A DNA stretch of 44,128 nucleotides. Origin: JAICYJ01 sp963766445. GTDB lineage: Bacteria > Actinomycetota > Thermoleophilia > Gaiellales > JAICJC01. Positions 1 to 8,233 of the stretch are shown here, piece by piece (the stretch's first letter is position 1; every line of letters starts with the position of its first letter). A program made the translations under genes and the position numbers. The notes beneath the pieces were generated by a model. That model did not search any database and was not told the DNA's origin. It saw nothing but the letters and a program-made list of their open reading frames with translations. Where the stretch lies: positions 1-44,128 of the forward strand of contig CAVXZW010000020.1 in assembly GCA_963766445.1 (NCBI GenBank), given 5' to 3'.

Positions 1-447
1 CTCGCAGACCACCTCGCCGCGCTGGTTGGTGCCGATCGACTCGACCGTGACCACCCCGCGGTCGGGCTTGCTCTTTGACTCGACGACGTCCAGCACCGTC
101 GTCTGCGCGTAGATGGTGTCGCCGTGGAAGGTCGGCTTCGCGTGCTTCAGCGACTCGACCTCGAGGTTGGCGATGGCCTTGCCGGAGACGTCGGGGACGC
201 TCATGCCCAGCACCAGCGAGTAGACCAGGTTGCCGACCACCACGTTTCGGCCGAACTGCGTCTCGGTCTCGGCGTAGTGGGCGTCGATGTGCAGCGGGTG
301 GTGGTTCATCGTGATCATGCAGAACAGGTGGTCGTCGGCCTCGGTGATGGTCTTGCCCGGCCAGTGCTTGTAGACGTCGCCCACCTGGAAGTCCTCGAGG
401 TAGCGGCCGAAGCGCGTCTCGCGGGCGTCGAACTCGCGGCCGCTCAC
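1..447 (-). CDS. MaoC-family enoyl-CoA hydratase, partial
   Basis: Single hot-dog-fold MaoC-like protein that would hydrate an enoyl-CoA (possibly mesaconyl-CoA-like) in the cytosol. The visible 149 residues start at a GTG (447-445) and run off the left edge in frame. The hydratase signature is seen around residues 40-60: TMNHHPLHIDAHYAE, then FGRNVVVGNLVYSL. The later segment LKHAKPTFHGDTI matches the usual MaoC order. Its start overlaps the stop of the upstream acyl-CoA dehydrogenase by 4 nt (GTGA), so the two are probably translationally coupled. With the malyl-CoA-lyase-like enzyme this gives the order dehydrogenate, hydrate, cleave. Single-domain MaoC proteins are about 150-160 aa, so little is missing. 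The substrate is inferred only from context. Confidence 0.85.
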   Translation of the reverse strand, partial: MSGREFDARETRFGRYLEDFQVGDVYKHWPGKTITEADDHLFCMITMNHHPLHIDAHYAETETQFGRNVVVGNLVYSLVLGMSVPDVSGKAIANLEVESLKHAKPTFHGDTIYAQTTVLDVVESKSKPDRGVVTVESIGTNQRGEVVCE

Positions 448-1623
448 AGCGGGTACCTCGCCAGCATGCCGCGCGCCACGATCAGCTTCTGGATCTCGCT
501 GGTGCCCTCGCCGACCAGCAGCAGCGGCGCGTCGCGGTACAGCCGCTCGATCTCGTACTCCTTGGAGTAGCCGTAGCCGCCGTGGATGCGGAAGCTGTCC
601 TCGACCACCTCGTGGCAGATCTCGGATGCGTACAGCTTGGCCATGCCGGCCTCGACGTCGGAGCGCTCGCCGGCGTCCTTCTTCCGCGCCGCCGACAGCA
701 TCAGCAGCCGTGAGGCCTCGATCTTGGTGGCCATCTCGGCCAGCTTGAACTGGATGCCCTGGTGCTTTGCGATCGGCTTGCCGAACGCCTCGCGCTCCTG
801 GGCATAGCGGATCGCCAGCTCGAAGGCCCGTTGGGCGACGCCCACGCCGCGGGCGGCCACGTTCACGCGGCCCACCTCGATGCCCGACATCATCTGCTGG
901 AAGCCGTGGCCCTCGCCCTCGCCCAGCAGGTTGGCGGCCGGCACCCGGTGGTCCTGGAACACCAGCTCCGTGGTCTCGACGCCCTTGTAGCCGAGCTTGC
1001 CGAGCTGCGGTGGGATCGTCAGCCCGCCGTCCTGCGCGGCGCCGGGCTGTTTCTCGACCAGCAGGCAGCTCATGCCCCTGTGCGCGGGCTTCGCGTCCGG
1101 TCGTCTTCACCAGCAGCGCCACCAGCCCCGAGCGCAGGCCGTTCGTGACCCACATCTTCTGGCCGTTGACGACGTAGTCGTCGCCGTCGCGGACGGCCCG
1201 CGTGCGGATCGCCTGCACGTCGGAGCCGGCCTCGGGCTCGGTCATCGAGAAGGCGCAGCGCACCTCGCCGGTTGCCATCTGCGGCAGGAACCGCTGCTTC
1301 TGCTCCTCGGTGCCGTCGCGCATGATCATGTCGGCGACGATGAAGTGGGTGTTGATGATCCCCGACACGCTCATCCACCCGCGCGACAGCTCGATCACCG
1401 ACAGCGCGTAGGTGGTCAGGTCGAGGCCGAGGCCGCCGTACTGCTCCGGGATCGTGAAGCCGAACAGGCCCAGCTCCTTGAGCCCGGCCACGATCTGGTC
1501 GGGGAAGACGTCGTCGCGCTCGAGGTCGGAGGCGACCGGGATGATCTGCTCGTCCGTGAACTGCCGCACCAGCGAGACCACCTCGCGCTGCTCGTCGGTC
1601 AGCCCCTCCAGCGTGATGCTCAT
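444..1623 (-). CDS. Acyl-CoA dehydrogenase (one frameshift)
   Basis: FAD-dependent acyl-CoA dehydrogenase, about 393 aa once corrected. The first part starts at ATG 1623 with MSITLEGLTDEQREVV and contains the flavin-binding segment CAFSMTEPEAGSDVQ and the strand KMWVTNGLRSGLVALL. The frame breaks near 1100-1115, where a KTDP..KPAHRGMS-like segment is expected. It resumes as MSCLLVEKQPG and continues through GFQQMMSGIEVGRVNVAARGVG to the C-terminal IHGGYGYSKEYEIERLYRD and EGTSEIQKLIVARGML. The latter carries the usual GTSEIQ motif, and the family's catalytic Glu is expected in or near the preceding helix. It overlaps its neighbours by 4 nt on both sides. Candidate substrates are a branched or short acyl-CoA such as methylsuccinyl-CoA; this is inferred from the lyase and hydratase beside it. 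Confidence 0.9.
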
Positions 1624-2543
1624 GCCGTCGCCTCTCCGTCGCTCATGCCGGCCGCAACGCCCCGTGCGACGACCGCCTCGGCGATCTTGCGCGACGCCTC
1701 GTCGATCATCTGGCCCTCGTACATGACGGCCCCCTTCCGCTCCACCTGGGTCGCATGCTCGTACGCCGCGAGCAGCCGGCGGGCGTCGTCGAAGTCGCCC
1801 TGGCTGGGCGCGAACACCTCGTTGGCGATGCCCACCTGGTCGGGGTGCAGCACCCACTTGCCGTCGTAGCCGACCTGCCGTGCGCGCATGCACAGGCGGC
1901 GGTACTCGTCGGTGTTCTTGATGTCGGTGTACGGGCCGTCGATCGCCTGCAGCCCGTAGCCGCGGGCCGCGGTCACGATCAGCGACAGGATGTAGTGCCA
2001 CTGGTCGCCCGGGTAGTCGGGGTCGATCGATCCGATCACGAGCGAGCCCACGCCCATGCTGGCGGCGTAGTCGCCGGGGCCGAAGATCAGCGTCTCCAGG
2101 CGCGGCGAGGCCTGCGCGATCTCGCGGATGTTCATGGCGCCGCGGCCGTTCTCGATCTGGGCCTCGATGCCGATGCGGTGCTCGATGCCGTGCTCGATCT
2201 CGAGCTGCGTCAGCACGTGGTGGACGAAGTGCAGCTGTGCCGCGTCCTCCACCTTGGGCACCATCACGCAGTCCAGGTTCGCGCCGGCGCCGGCCACGAC
2301 GGCCGTCAGGTCGCCCAGGCACCACTGGGTGGTGACCCCGTTGACGCGCACGACGCGGGTCTTGCCGGAGTAGTCATGGCCGTTCAGCGCGTCGATCACG
2401 TTCTGGCGCGCGGGCACCTTCTCGAGCGGCGATACGGCATCCTCGAGGTCGAGGAAGATCTGGTCGGCGGGCAGCACCGCCGCCTTGGACAGCATCTTGG
2501 GGGATGAGCCCGGCACGGCCAGGCAGGATCGGCGCAACCGCAA
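1620..2543 (-). CDS. HpcH/HpaI-type CoA ester lyase, malyl-CoA/beta-methylmalyl-CoA lyase-like
   Basis: TIM-barrel Mg-dependent C-C lyase of the citrate-lyase-beta/malyl-CoA-lyase family, about 307 aa. I chose the TTG at 2543 because GGAGCGG lies about 6 nt upstream and the homologous region begins LRLRRSCLAVPGSSPKM; the reading frame is open further upstream but looks non-coding. Motifs seen: DQIFLDLEDAV (metal/substrate loop), VRVNGV, VMVPKVED, IGIEAQIENGRGAMN (metal Glu), FGPGDYAASMG and GKWVLHPDQVGIANEVF. The C-terminal lid segment GAVMYEGQMIDEASRKIAE resembles Rhodobacter Mcl1 more than short CitE proteins. It would release glyoxylate or acetyl-CoA from a malyl-type CoA ester. It heads the operon with acyl-CoA dehydrogenase and MaoC. 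An alternative role is a beta-hydroxyacyl-CoA lyase as described for mycobacterial CitE (Rv2498c). Confidence 0.85.
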   Translation of the reverse strand: MRLRRSCLAVPGSSPKMLSKAAVLPADQIFLDLEDAVSPLEKVPARQNVIDALNGHDYSGKTRVVRVNGVTTQWCLGDLTAVVAGAGANLDCVMVPKVEDAAQLHFVHHVLTQLEIEHGIEHRIGIEAQIENGRGAMNIREIAQASPRLETLIFGPGDYAASMGVGSLVIGSIDPDYPGDQWHYILSLIVTAARGYGLQAIDGPYTDIKNTDEYRRLCMRARQVGYDGKWVLHPDQVGIANEVFAPSQGDFDDARRLLAAYEHATQVERKGAVMYEGQMIDEASRKIAEAVVARGVAAGMSDGEATA

Positions 2544-2566
2544 CGTTTTCCGCTCCGCGTCGGGGC

Positions 2567-2586
2567 TTGACTGTGCGGTCAGTCTA
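2567..2586. promoter_or_regulatory. Candidate TetR-type operator/promoter of the CoA-lyase operon
   Basis: Inverted repeat TTGACTG-N6-CAGTCTA (6 of 7 arm positions pair), with TGCGGT in the middle, 24 nt upstream of the TTG start at 2543. On the minus strand the right arm reads TAGACT, a plausible -10 hexamer, so a bound repressor would cover the promoter. I see no good -35 at 17 nt (TTGCCG is 20 nt away). The symmetry and size resemble operators of actinobacterial TetR regulators of acyl-CoA metabolism. No regulator gene lies next to it. Confidence 0.4.
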
Positions 2587-2631
2587 CCCAGCGGCGGCCG
2601 CCTGGGCGGCAACAGCCGGACGCCCGGCAGG

Positions 2632-3241
2632 CTACAGCAGGCCGATGCCGGTCGAGCGGCCAGTAGCGCACGCGGGCGATGCCGATCATGTCGCCGCGCG
2701 GCTCACAGCCCCACATACGCGAGTCGTCCGACGGGCCGCGGTTGTCGCCCATCATGAAGTAGCACTTCTGCGGCAGCGCCGTGTGGGGAAAGCTGGCCGT
2801 GCGCCGCCCGTGCAGGTAGGGCTCCGACAACCGGTGCGCCCTCTGGCCCGGGCTCTTCACCCAGACCGATCCGTGCTTGGCCCAGATCGTTTCGCCGGGC
2901 AGCCCGATCACGCGCTTGATGAACGTCTCCGGCGAGGCGCCGACGCGGAGCGACAGGTCGTTCGTGTCGCAGGCGCCTTCGCTGTTGTGGCCGCCCCGGC
3001 AGATGGGTGGATGGAAGACGACGATCTCGCCGCGGGTGGGGTCGCGGAAGTCGAGACTGAGGCGGTCGGCGATCACCCGGTCGCCGGGCTGCAGCGTCGG
3101 GATCATGCTGCCCGTGGGCACGCGATAGGGTTTGACGACATAGGCCTGCGCGAAGAAGGCGATGGCCGCGGCCACGACGAGGGTCAGGACGATCTCGGCG
3201 ATGGCGCGCAGCGGGGGGGGCAGCAGGGCGATCGGGTTCAT
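2632..3241 (-). CDS. lepB: Signal peptidase I (C-terminal frameshift)
   Basis: Type I signal peptidase, which cleaves signal peptides of exported proteins on the outer face of the membrane. It has one N-terminal membrane segment (about residues 12-33), then the catalytic Ser45 in PTGSMIPTL, the general base Lys109 in TFIKRVIGLPGE, and the conserved box GDNRGPSDDSR (about 165-175). As written, the frame continues past RYWPLDR into an unlikely tail ending at 2579, overlapping the next gene. Removing one G near 2650 restores the usual ending RYWPLDRIGLL and a TAG at 2632, which also leaves a normal 88-nt intergenic space. The start is ATG 3241. It is divergent from the secreted SpoIID protein, with about 110 bp between them. 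About 200 aa. Confidence 0.93.
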
Positions 3242-3351
3242 GCGTTCCGGCAGGTTATCGACGACACCCCCGAGCGGCTGAAGTGGTGATAGAACACACT
3301 TCCGGCGGGCACTCGGTTGAGAGTTCGTGGTGCGCTGCCGATGGACACACC

Positions 3352-5041
3352 ATGATTCGCCGCACCCTCGTCTTCATCGCCGCCCTGGCCGCCTCGCTGC
3401 TCGGCCCGGGCGCCGCCTCCGGCGCCACGCTGTTCACGCTGAACGGCCACGGCTGGGGGCACGGCATCGGCATGTCGCAGTACGGCGCGCTCGGCTATGC
3501 CCAGCACGGCTGGACGCACCAGCAGATCCTCCAGCATTACTTCACCGGCACCACCATCGGCCAGCTGCCGTCCGGCACCAAAGAGCGGGTGCTGCTGATC
3601 TCCAGCCGCCCCTCGATCCACCTGTCGTTCGCGCAAGCGGCGACGGCCAGCGATCACGAAGGCACCAGCCGCTCGCTGCCGGCCGGCGCCTACCGCGTCG
3701 ACCCGGGCGTCGTCGCCGGCCAGCTGCGGCTGTGGAGCAAGGCCAGCGGCAAGTACGTCTGGAAGGGCATCGTCAGCCCGCTGCAAGTAGCGCCGCACGG
3801 AGGCCCGCTACGGCTGGACGATGCCGTGAACGGCTACATCCACGATCACTGGTGGGGCGACTTCCGCATCGCCCGCAGCGGCGGGTCGCTGTCGCTGGTC
3901 GATGTGGTCGGGATGGAGCGATACGTCAGCGGCGTCGTGCCGTGCGAGGTGCCCGCGTCCTGGCTGCCGGAGGCCGTGCAGGCGCAGGCGGTGGCGGCGC
4001 GCTCCTACGCCGCCGCGACGGCCGGCGGCGGCACGTTCGACGCCTTCGCCGACACCCGCAGCCAGATGTACTGCCCGGTTGAGCGGCAGGTGGCGGCTTC
4101 CGACGCGGCGGTCGCTGCCACCAAGCACGAGGTCGTCAGGTACGGGGGCCAGGTCGCCACCACCTTCTTCTCGTCCAGCTCGGGTGGGCGCACCTCGTCC
4201 CTCGCCGCTTCCTGGGGCAGCCCCAACCAACCCTATCTGGTGCCGGTGCGCGATCGCTACGACGGCGCCGGCGGGCTCAACCCGAATCACACCTGGGCGC
4301 CCCGGGGTGTTCTCGCCGTCGCGGCTGGGCTCGGCATTGGGCCTGGGAGGCAGCGTCTCGTCGCTCGACACCACCATCGACGGCCCCTCGCAGCGGGTGC
4401 TGTCGGTGCTCGTCCACGGAGCCGGTGGCGACCACTCGCTGACGGCCGGCGAAGTGTTCTCGCGGCTGGGGCTGCGCTCGACCTACTTCCGGATCCTGCA
4501 GCTGACGCTGGTGGCGCCGAAGTCATCGATCGCCGGAGATGCCTACCACCTCAAGGGCCGGCTCTGGCCGCGCCCGCAGGGAGCCTTCCGGCTGGAATCG
4601 AAGATGGGCGCATCCGGCAGCTGGCAGCAGGTGATGGCGCCGGTGGTGCTGGACTCGACCGGCCGCTTTTCGATCAAACGCCGCCCGGTCGCGGACGTCA
4701 GCTACCGCCTGGTGCGCAAGGGCGCGTCATCGCCGACGGTGCGGGTGCGCGTGCATGCGGCGCTGACGTTGTCGAAGAAGGGCGGATTCCACGGGACGAT
4801 GCTGCCGCGGCTGGCCGGCGCCACCGTCACCCTGCAGCGCCTCAGCGCGGGACGATGGGTCAGCGCCGGCACCGCCACCGTCGGCGCGAAGGGCGGCTAT
4901 CGGTTCTCGACGGCCGTCTCGCAGGGCAGCTGGCGGGCGCATTTCCGCCGTGACAACGATCACAGCTCCGGGGCCTCGGCCACGCTGGTGGTTCCCAGCG
5001 CGAGGTACGCTTCGTTCCGTGGCGCACATCGCGATCGGTAA
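3352..5041 (+). CDS. Secreted SpoIID/LytB-domain protein (one frameshift)
   Basis: Exported protein with a signal peptide (MIRRTLVFIAALAASLLG to AASGA, about residues 1-25) and the SpoIID hallmark NGHGWGHGIGMSQYGALGYA directly after it. The rest of the domain follows: GMERYVSGVVPCEVPASW, VQAQAVAARSYA, and CPVERQ to FFSSSSGG, about residues 180-300. In characterised members the domain is a peptidoglycan-binding or amidase-enhancing module; SpoIID itself is a lytic transglycosylase. The frame shifts near 4300-4308, and the protein continues as VFSPSRLGSALGLGGSV to a stop at 5041. The last 180 residues contain two beta-rich repeats (LVAPKSSIAGDAYHLKGRL; RVHAALTLSKKGGFHGT) that look like Ig-like domains. 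About 563 aa. Start ATG 3352 places the signal peptide correctly. Sporulation is not implied; the domain is widespread in actinobacteria. Confidence 0.88.
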
Positions 5042-5261
5042 GCGTGACGGCAAGTGGTTCTTCACGGCGCAGGGCTGCTGTGACTCCACATCTGCCCGCG
5101 CCCTGTACGAGCGTGCCCACGCCGTGCAGGTGCTGGAGGAGGGCGGGCGCCTGAACGGGTGGGACGCGTCCGGCTTCGAGCTGGAGGACCGGCGCGGTCG
5201 CCTGCACCGCTACCCCCGGTCGTGGCGGCCCTACCGGAGCAGCTCCTCGTCCGGCACCTGA
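5019..5261 (+). CDS. Small hypothetical protein
   Basis: Possible 80-aa protein from GTG 5019, beginning VAHIAIGKRDGKWFFTAQG and ending at TGA 5261. It overlaps the SpoIID 3' end by 23 nt in another frame and the convergent acetyltransferase 3' end by 31 nt. The N-terminal half (aromatic and basic, with alternating hydrophobics, a CC pair and a helical ALYERAHAVQVLEEGG) reads like real protein. The C-terminal end is low-complexity Arg/Ser and lies in the overlap. I do not recognise the family. It could be a non-coding shadow, but the composition favours a real small cytosolic protein. Confidence 0.45.
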   Translation: MAHIAIGKRDGKWFFTAQGCCDSTSARALYERAHAVQVLEEGGRLNGWDASGFELEDRRGRLHRYPRSWRPYRSSSSSGT

Positions 5262-5936
5262 CGCAGCACCCGGGCGGGACTGCCCACAACCAGCGCGCGC
5301 GCGGCCACGTCTCTGGTCACGACCGCTCCGGCGCCGACGAAGGCCTCCTCGCCGATCTCGATCCCCGGCAGCAGCGTGGCACCGCCGCCGACGCGCGCGC
5401 CGCGGCGGATCACCGCCCCCTTGATCAGGGCGTGCCGCCGCTCGGTGCGCCCCATCAAGTTGTCGTTCGTGGTGACGACGCAGGGCGCGATGAACACGTG
5501 CTCCTCGAGCAGGCAGTGCGCGGTGATGTAGGCGTTCGACTGGATCTTGGTGAAGGACCCGATGGTGGTGTCGTTCTCGACGCAGACGCCGCGGCCGATC
5601 ACGACCTGCTCCCCGATCGTGCAGCGCTCGCGGACGGTGGCCAGGTCGCCGACAACGCATCCCGGGCCGAGCGTCGATCCGGCCGCCAGCACGGCGCCGG
5701 CAGAGATCGCGCAGCCCGCCCCCAGCGTCAGCGGCCCGGGCTCTTGGCGGCCGGGCGGTGGACCGGCTGGACAGCGTCGGGCGCTTGCCCAGCACGGCGT
5801 TGTCGCCGATGGTGCAGCCGTCGCCGATCACGGTGCCGGCGTGGACGGTCACGTTGGCGCCGAAGCGCACGTCGCCGCCGATGGCCGCGTCCTCGGCCAC
5901 GGTCAGGCCGGGGGCCTGGTCGGCCGGCCAGCTCAC
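5231..5936 (-). CDS. Hexapeptide-repeat sugar N-acetyltransferase, WbpD/WlbB-like (one frameshift)
   Basis: Left-handed beta-helix acyltransferase built of hexapeptide repeats, about 234 aa. The N-terminal part from GTG 5936 (VSWPADQAPGLTVAEDAAIGG) has repeats such as DVRFGANVTVHAGTVIGDG. The frame breaks near 5740-5760 and resumes as GAGCAISAGAVLAAGSTLG, then CVENDTTIGSFTKIQSNAYI, HVFIAPCVVTTNDNLMGR and IRRGARVGGGATLLPGIEIG, ending VGSPARVLRQVPDEELLR. Such enzymes acetylate the 3-amino group of UDP-2-acetamido-3-amino-uronic acid using acetyl-CoA. It is the last gene of the nucleotide-sugar operon and overlaps the oxidoreductase gene by 4 nt (GTGA). The exact sugar is inferred from neighbours. 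Confidence 0.85.
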
Positions 5937-6949
5937 GCGCGGACGCCCTCGAGGGTGACCGGGACGCCGCCCTGCTCCAGCGAGCGCTGCATCGCCTCCA
6001 GCACCTCGACGACGGCCACGCCCTCGGCGGCGTTCGCGGGGTGCCCGGGATCGCCCGAGCGAACCGCATCCAGGAAGGCCTGGCACTCGATCCGCAGCGG
6101 CTCCTCACGGGAGACGGCCGGGCTCGTGATGTCACCGGTGTGCGTCGAGATCTTGCCGGGCGCGGTCAGCACCGGGCCCTTGTCGTAGACGGTCACCTTG
6201 CGGTCGGCCTCCATGTCGTCGAACACGGCCATCCGCTTGGAGCCGACCACGGTCATCTTGCGCATCTTGTGGGGGTCGAGCCACGACAGGTGCAGGTGCC
6301 CGACCTGGCCGGAGGCCAGCTTCAGGTAGCCGAACACGACGTCCTCGACGCCGGGGCGAAGGTAGCACTCGCCCCGCGCCGACACCTCGACCGGCCGTCC
6401 GCCGAGCAGGTACAGCACCACCGAGATGTCGTGCACGCCCAGGCTCCAGAGCGCGTTTTCGTCCTCGCGGATCACGCCCAGGTTCTGGCGGTTGCCGTAC
6501 ACGTACAGCACGTCGCCGAGCTCGCCCGATTCGATCAGCTCATGCAGCTTGACCACGGCCGGATGGAACCGCAGCAGGTGGCCGACCATCACGATCCGCG
6601 ACCGCTCGGCGGCGAGGGCCTCCAGCTCCCGGGCCTCGGCGACCGTCCAGGCCAGCGGCTTCTCCACGAACACGTGCTTGCCGGCCAGCAGGGCGCGCCT
6701 GGCCAGGGCGTGGTGCGTGGGCACCGGCGTCGCCACGGCCACCGCGTCCAGCGTCTCGTCCTCGATCAGGTCATCGAAGCGCCCCGTCATCCGGGCGTCG
6801 GGGAACTGCGCCGCGAACCGGGCCTGCCGCTCGTCGTCCGTGTCGCAGCACCAGACCAGCTCGGCGTCGGGCAGCTGCGCGAAGTTGCGGGCCAGGTTCG
6901 GGCCCCAGTAGCCGAGGCCGACGACGCCCACGCGGAGGCGATCGCTCAC
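5933..6949 (-). CDS. Gfo/Idh/MocA-family sugar oxidoreductase, WbpB/WlbA-like
   Basis: NAD(P)-dependent oxidoreductase of 338 aa from GTG 6949 (overlapping the upstream stop, GTGA). The N-terminal Rossmann fold has RVGVVGLGYWGPNLARNF (residues about 6-23), then the conserved VATPVPTHH and the catalytic-lysine motif VFVEKPLAW (about 93-101). A C-terminal alpha/beta dimer domain follows, with SLGVHDISVVLYLLGG. WbpB-type enzymes oxidise C3 of UDP-GlcNAc uronic acid to the 3-keto sugar, the substrate for an aminotransferase. Position between the WbpA-like dehydrogenase and the WbpD-like acetyltransferase supports this role. The next enzyme in the known route, a DegT/WbpE aminotransferase, is absent from the window. 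Other Gfo/Idh/MocA activities cannot be excluded by sequence alone. Confidence 0.85.
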   Translation of the reverse strand: MSDRLRVGVVGLGYWGPNLARNFAQLPDAELVWCCDTDDERQARFAAQFPDARMTGRFDDLIEDETLDAVAVATPVPTHHALARRALLAGKHVFVEKPLAWTVAEARELEALAAERSRIVMVGHLLRFHPAVVKLHELIESGELGDVLYVYGNRQNLGVIREDENALWSLGVHDISVVLYLLGGRPVEVSARGECYLRPGVEDVVFGYLKLASGQVGHLHLSWLDPHKMRKMTVVGSKRMAVFDDMEADRKVTVYDKGPVLTAPGKISTHTGDITSPAVSREEPLRIECQAFLDAVRSGDPGHPANAAEGVAVVEVLEAMQRSLEQGGVPVTLEGVRA

Positions 6950-8211
6950 AGCACATGCACCTTTCCGCCGTCGCGCGGGACGGCGTTTCGGAAGTCGAAC
7001 ACCAGCTGGGCGCGACCGGCCAGGTCGGCGTAGTCGATGCCGGAGTGGGCGGTGACCACGCAGACGATGTCGGCGGCCTCGACCACGCCGTCGGCCAGCT
7101 CCACCGAACGCAGGTCGAATCCCTGCTCGAGCAGGTCGGGCACGAACGCGTCGTGGTAGCTGATGTCGGCGCCGAGCCCGCCCAGGAGCTCGATCAGCTT
7201 CAGCGCCGGCGACTCGCGCACGTCACCGACGTCGGGCTTGTAGGACACGCCCAGCACCAGCACGCGGCTGCCGTTGACCGGCTTTCGGGCCTGGTTCAGC
7301 GCCTGCGAGATGCGCTCGACACAGAAGTAGGGCATGGTCGTGTTGACCTTGCCGGCCAGCTCGATGAACTCGGTCTGGAAGTCGAACTGGCGGGCGCGCC
7401 AGGATAGGTAGAAGGGATCGATCGGGATGCAGTGCCCGCCCAGGCCGGGGCCGGGTGTGAAGCGCATGAACCCGTAGGGCTTGGTGGCGGCCGCGTCGAT
7501 CACCTCCCACACGTCAAGCTGCATGCGGTCGCAGAGCATCGCCAGCTCGTTGACGAGCGCGATGTTGACGCTGCGAAAGATGTTCTCGAGCAGCTTCACC
7601 AGCTCGGCGGCGTCGGGGGATGAGACCGGGACGAGTGTGTCCACGCAGACCGCGTAGAGCGCGACGGCGCGCTCGGTGCAGGCCGGTGTCAGGCCGCCCA
7701 CCACCTTGGGCGTGGTGCGCACGGTGTGGTCGGTGCGGCCGGGGTCGATCCGCTCGGGCGACATGGCCAGGTGGAAGTCCTGCCCTGCGCGCAGGCCGTC
7801 TCGCTCGAGCAGCGGTGCCACCAGCTCACGGGTGGTACCCGGGTAGGTGGTGGACTCCAGCACCACCAGCTGGCCACGGCGCAGGTGCGGGGCGATCGCC
7901 GATGCCGCATCGGCGACGATGCTGACGTTCGGCTCGCGGTTGTCGGAGAGCGGCGTGGGCACGCAGATCAGGATCGCGCCGGTGTCGGCCACGGCAGCGA
8001 AATCGCCGCCGGCCGTGAGCATGCCCGAGTCGGCCAGCGGCCCCAGCACGTCATCGCCGACATCGCTGATGTAGCTGCGGCCGGCCGCGATCGCGTCCAC
8101 CTTGTCGGCGTCGGTGTCGATGCAGTGCACGCGCTGCCCCGCCTGGGCGAAGGCGACGGCGAGCGGGAGACCGACGTAGCCGGCGCCGATGATCGCGATG
8201 TCGGAGGGCAT
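6946..8211 (-). CDS. UDP-N-acetylhexosamine 6-dehydrogenase, WbpA/WecC-like
   Basis: Nucleotide-sugar dehydrogenase of 421 aa, oxidising the C6 hydroxyl of a UDP-HexNAc to a uronic acid with two NAD+. I chose ATG 8211 (MPSDIAIIGAGYVGLPLAVA) because the Rossmann motif follows directly; the frame is open 14 codons further upstream. Seen in order: GAGYVGLPLA (about 8-17), CVPTPLSDN, the central domain SSPDAAELVKLLENIFRSVN, and the catalytic cysteine segment PGPGLGGHCIPIDPFYLSW. The C-terminal UDP-binding domain has VLGVSYKPDVGDVRESPALK. All key motifs are present and there is no frameshift. It overlaps the WbpB-like gene by 4 nt and follows the epimerase by 22 nt. WecC (UDP-ManNAc) or WbpA (UDP-GlcNAc) specificity cannot be read from the sequence. 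Confidence 0.9.
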   Translation of the reverse strand: MPSDIAIIGAGYVGLPLAVAFAQAGQRVHCIDTDADKVDAIAAGRSYISDVGDDVLGPLADSGMLTAGGDFAAVADTGAILICVPTPLSDNREPNVSIVADAASAIAPHLRRGQLVVLESTTYPGTTRELVAPLLERDGLRAGQDFHLAMSPERIDPGRTDHTVRTTPKVVGGLTPACTERAVALYAVCVDTLVPVSSPDAAELVKLLENIFRSVNIALVNELAMLCDRMQLDVWEVIDAAATKPYGFMRFTPGPGLGGHCIPIDPFYLSWRARQFDFQTEFIELAGKVNTTMPYFCVERISQALNQARKPVNGSRVLVLGVSYKPDVGDVRESPALKLIELLGGLGADISYHDAFVPDLLEQGFDLRSVELADGVVEAADIVCVVTAHSGIDYADLAGRAQLVFDFRNAVPRDGGKVHVL

Positions 8212-8233
8212 CAGCGCCAGATCGTACCGACCG

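Noticed and set aside
1755..2507. 250-aa plus-strand open frame opposite the CoA-lyase gene
   Set aside because: It is the antisense of a recognised enzyme and is rich in His, Arg, Val and Ala with no family pattern, as expected for high-GC shadow frames.
2579..2631. C-terminal extension of signal peptidase I
   Set aside because: Cys/Arg/Gly-rich tail overlapping the next gene's upstream region; a one-base correction gives the family's normal ending at 2632.
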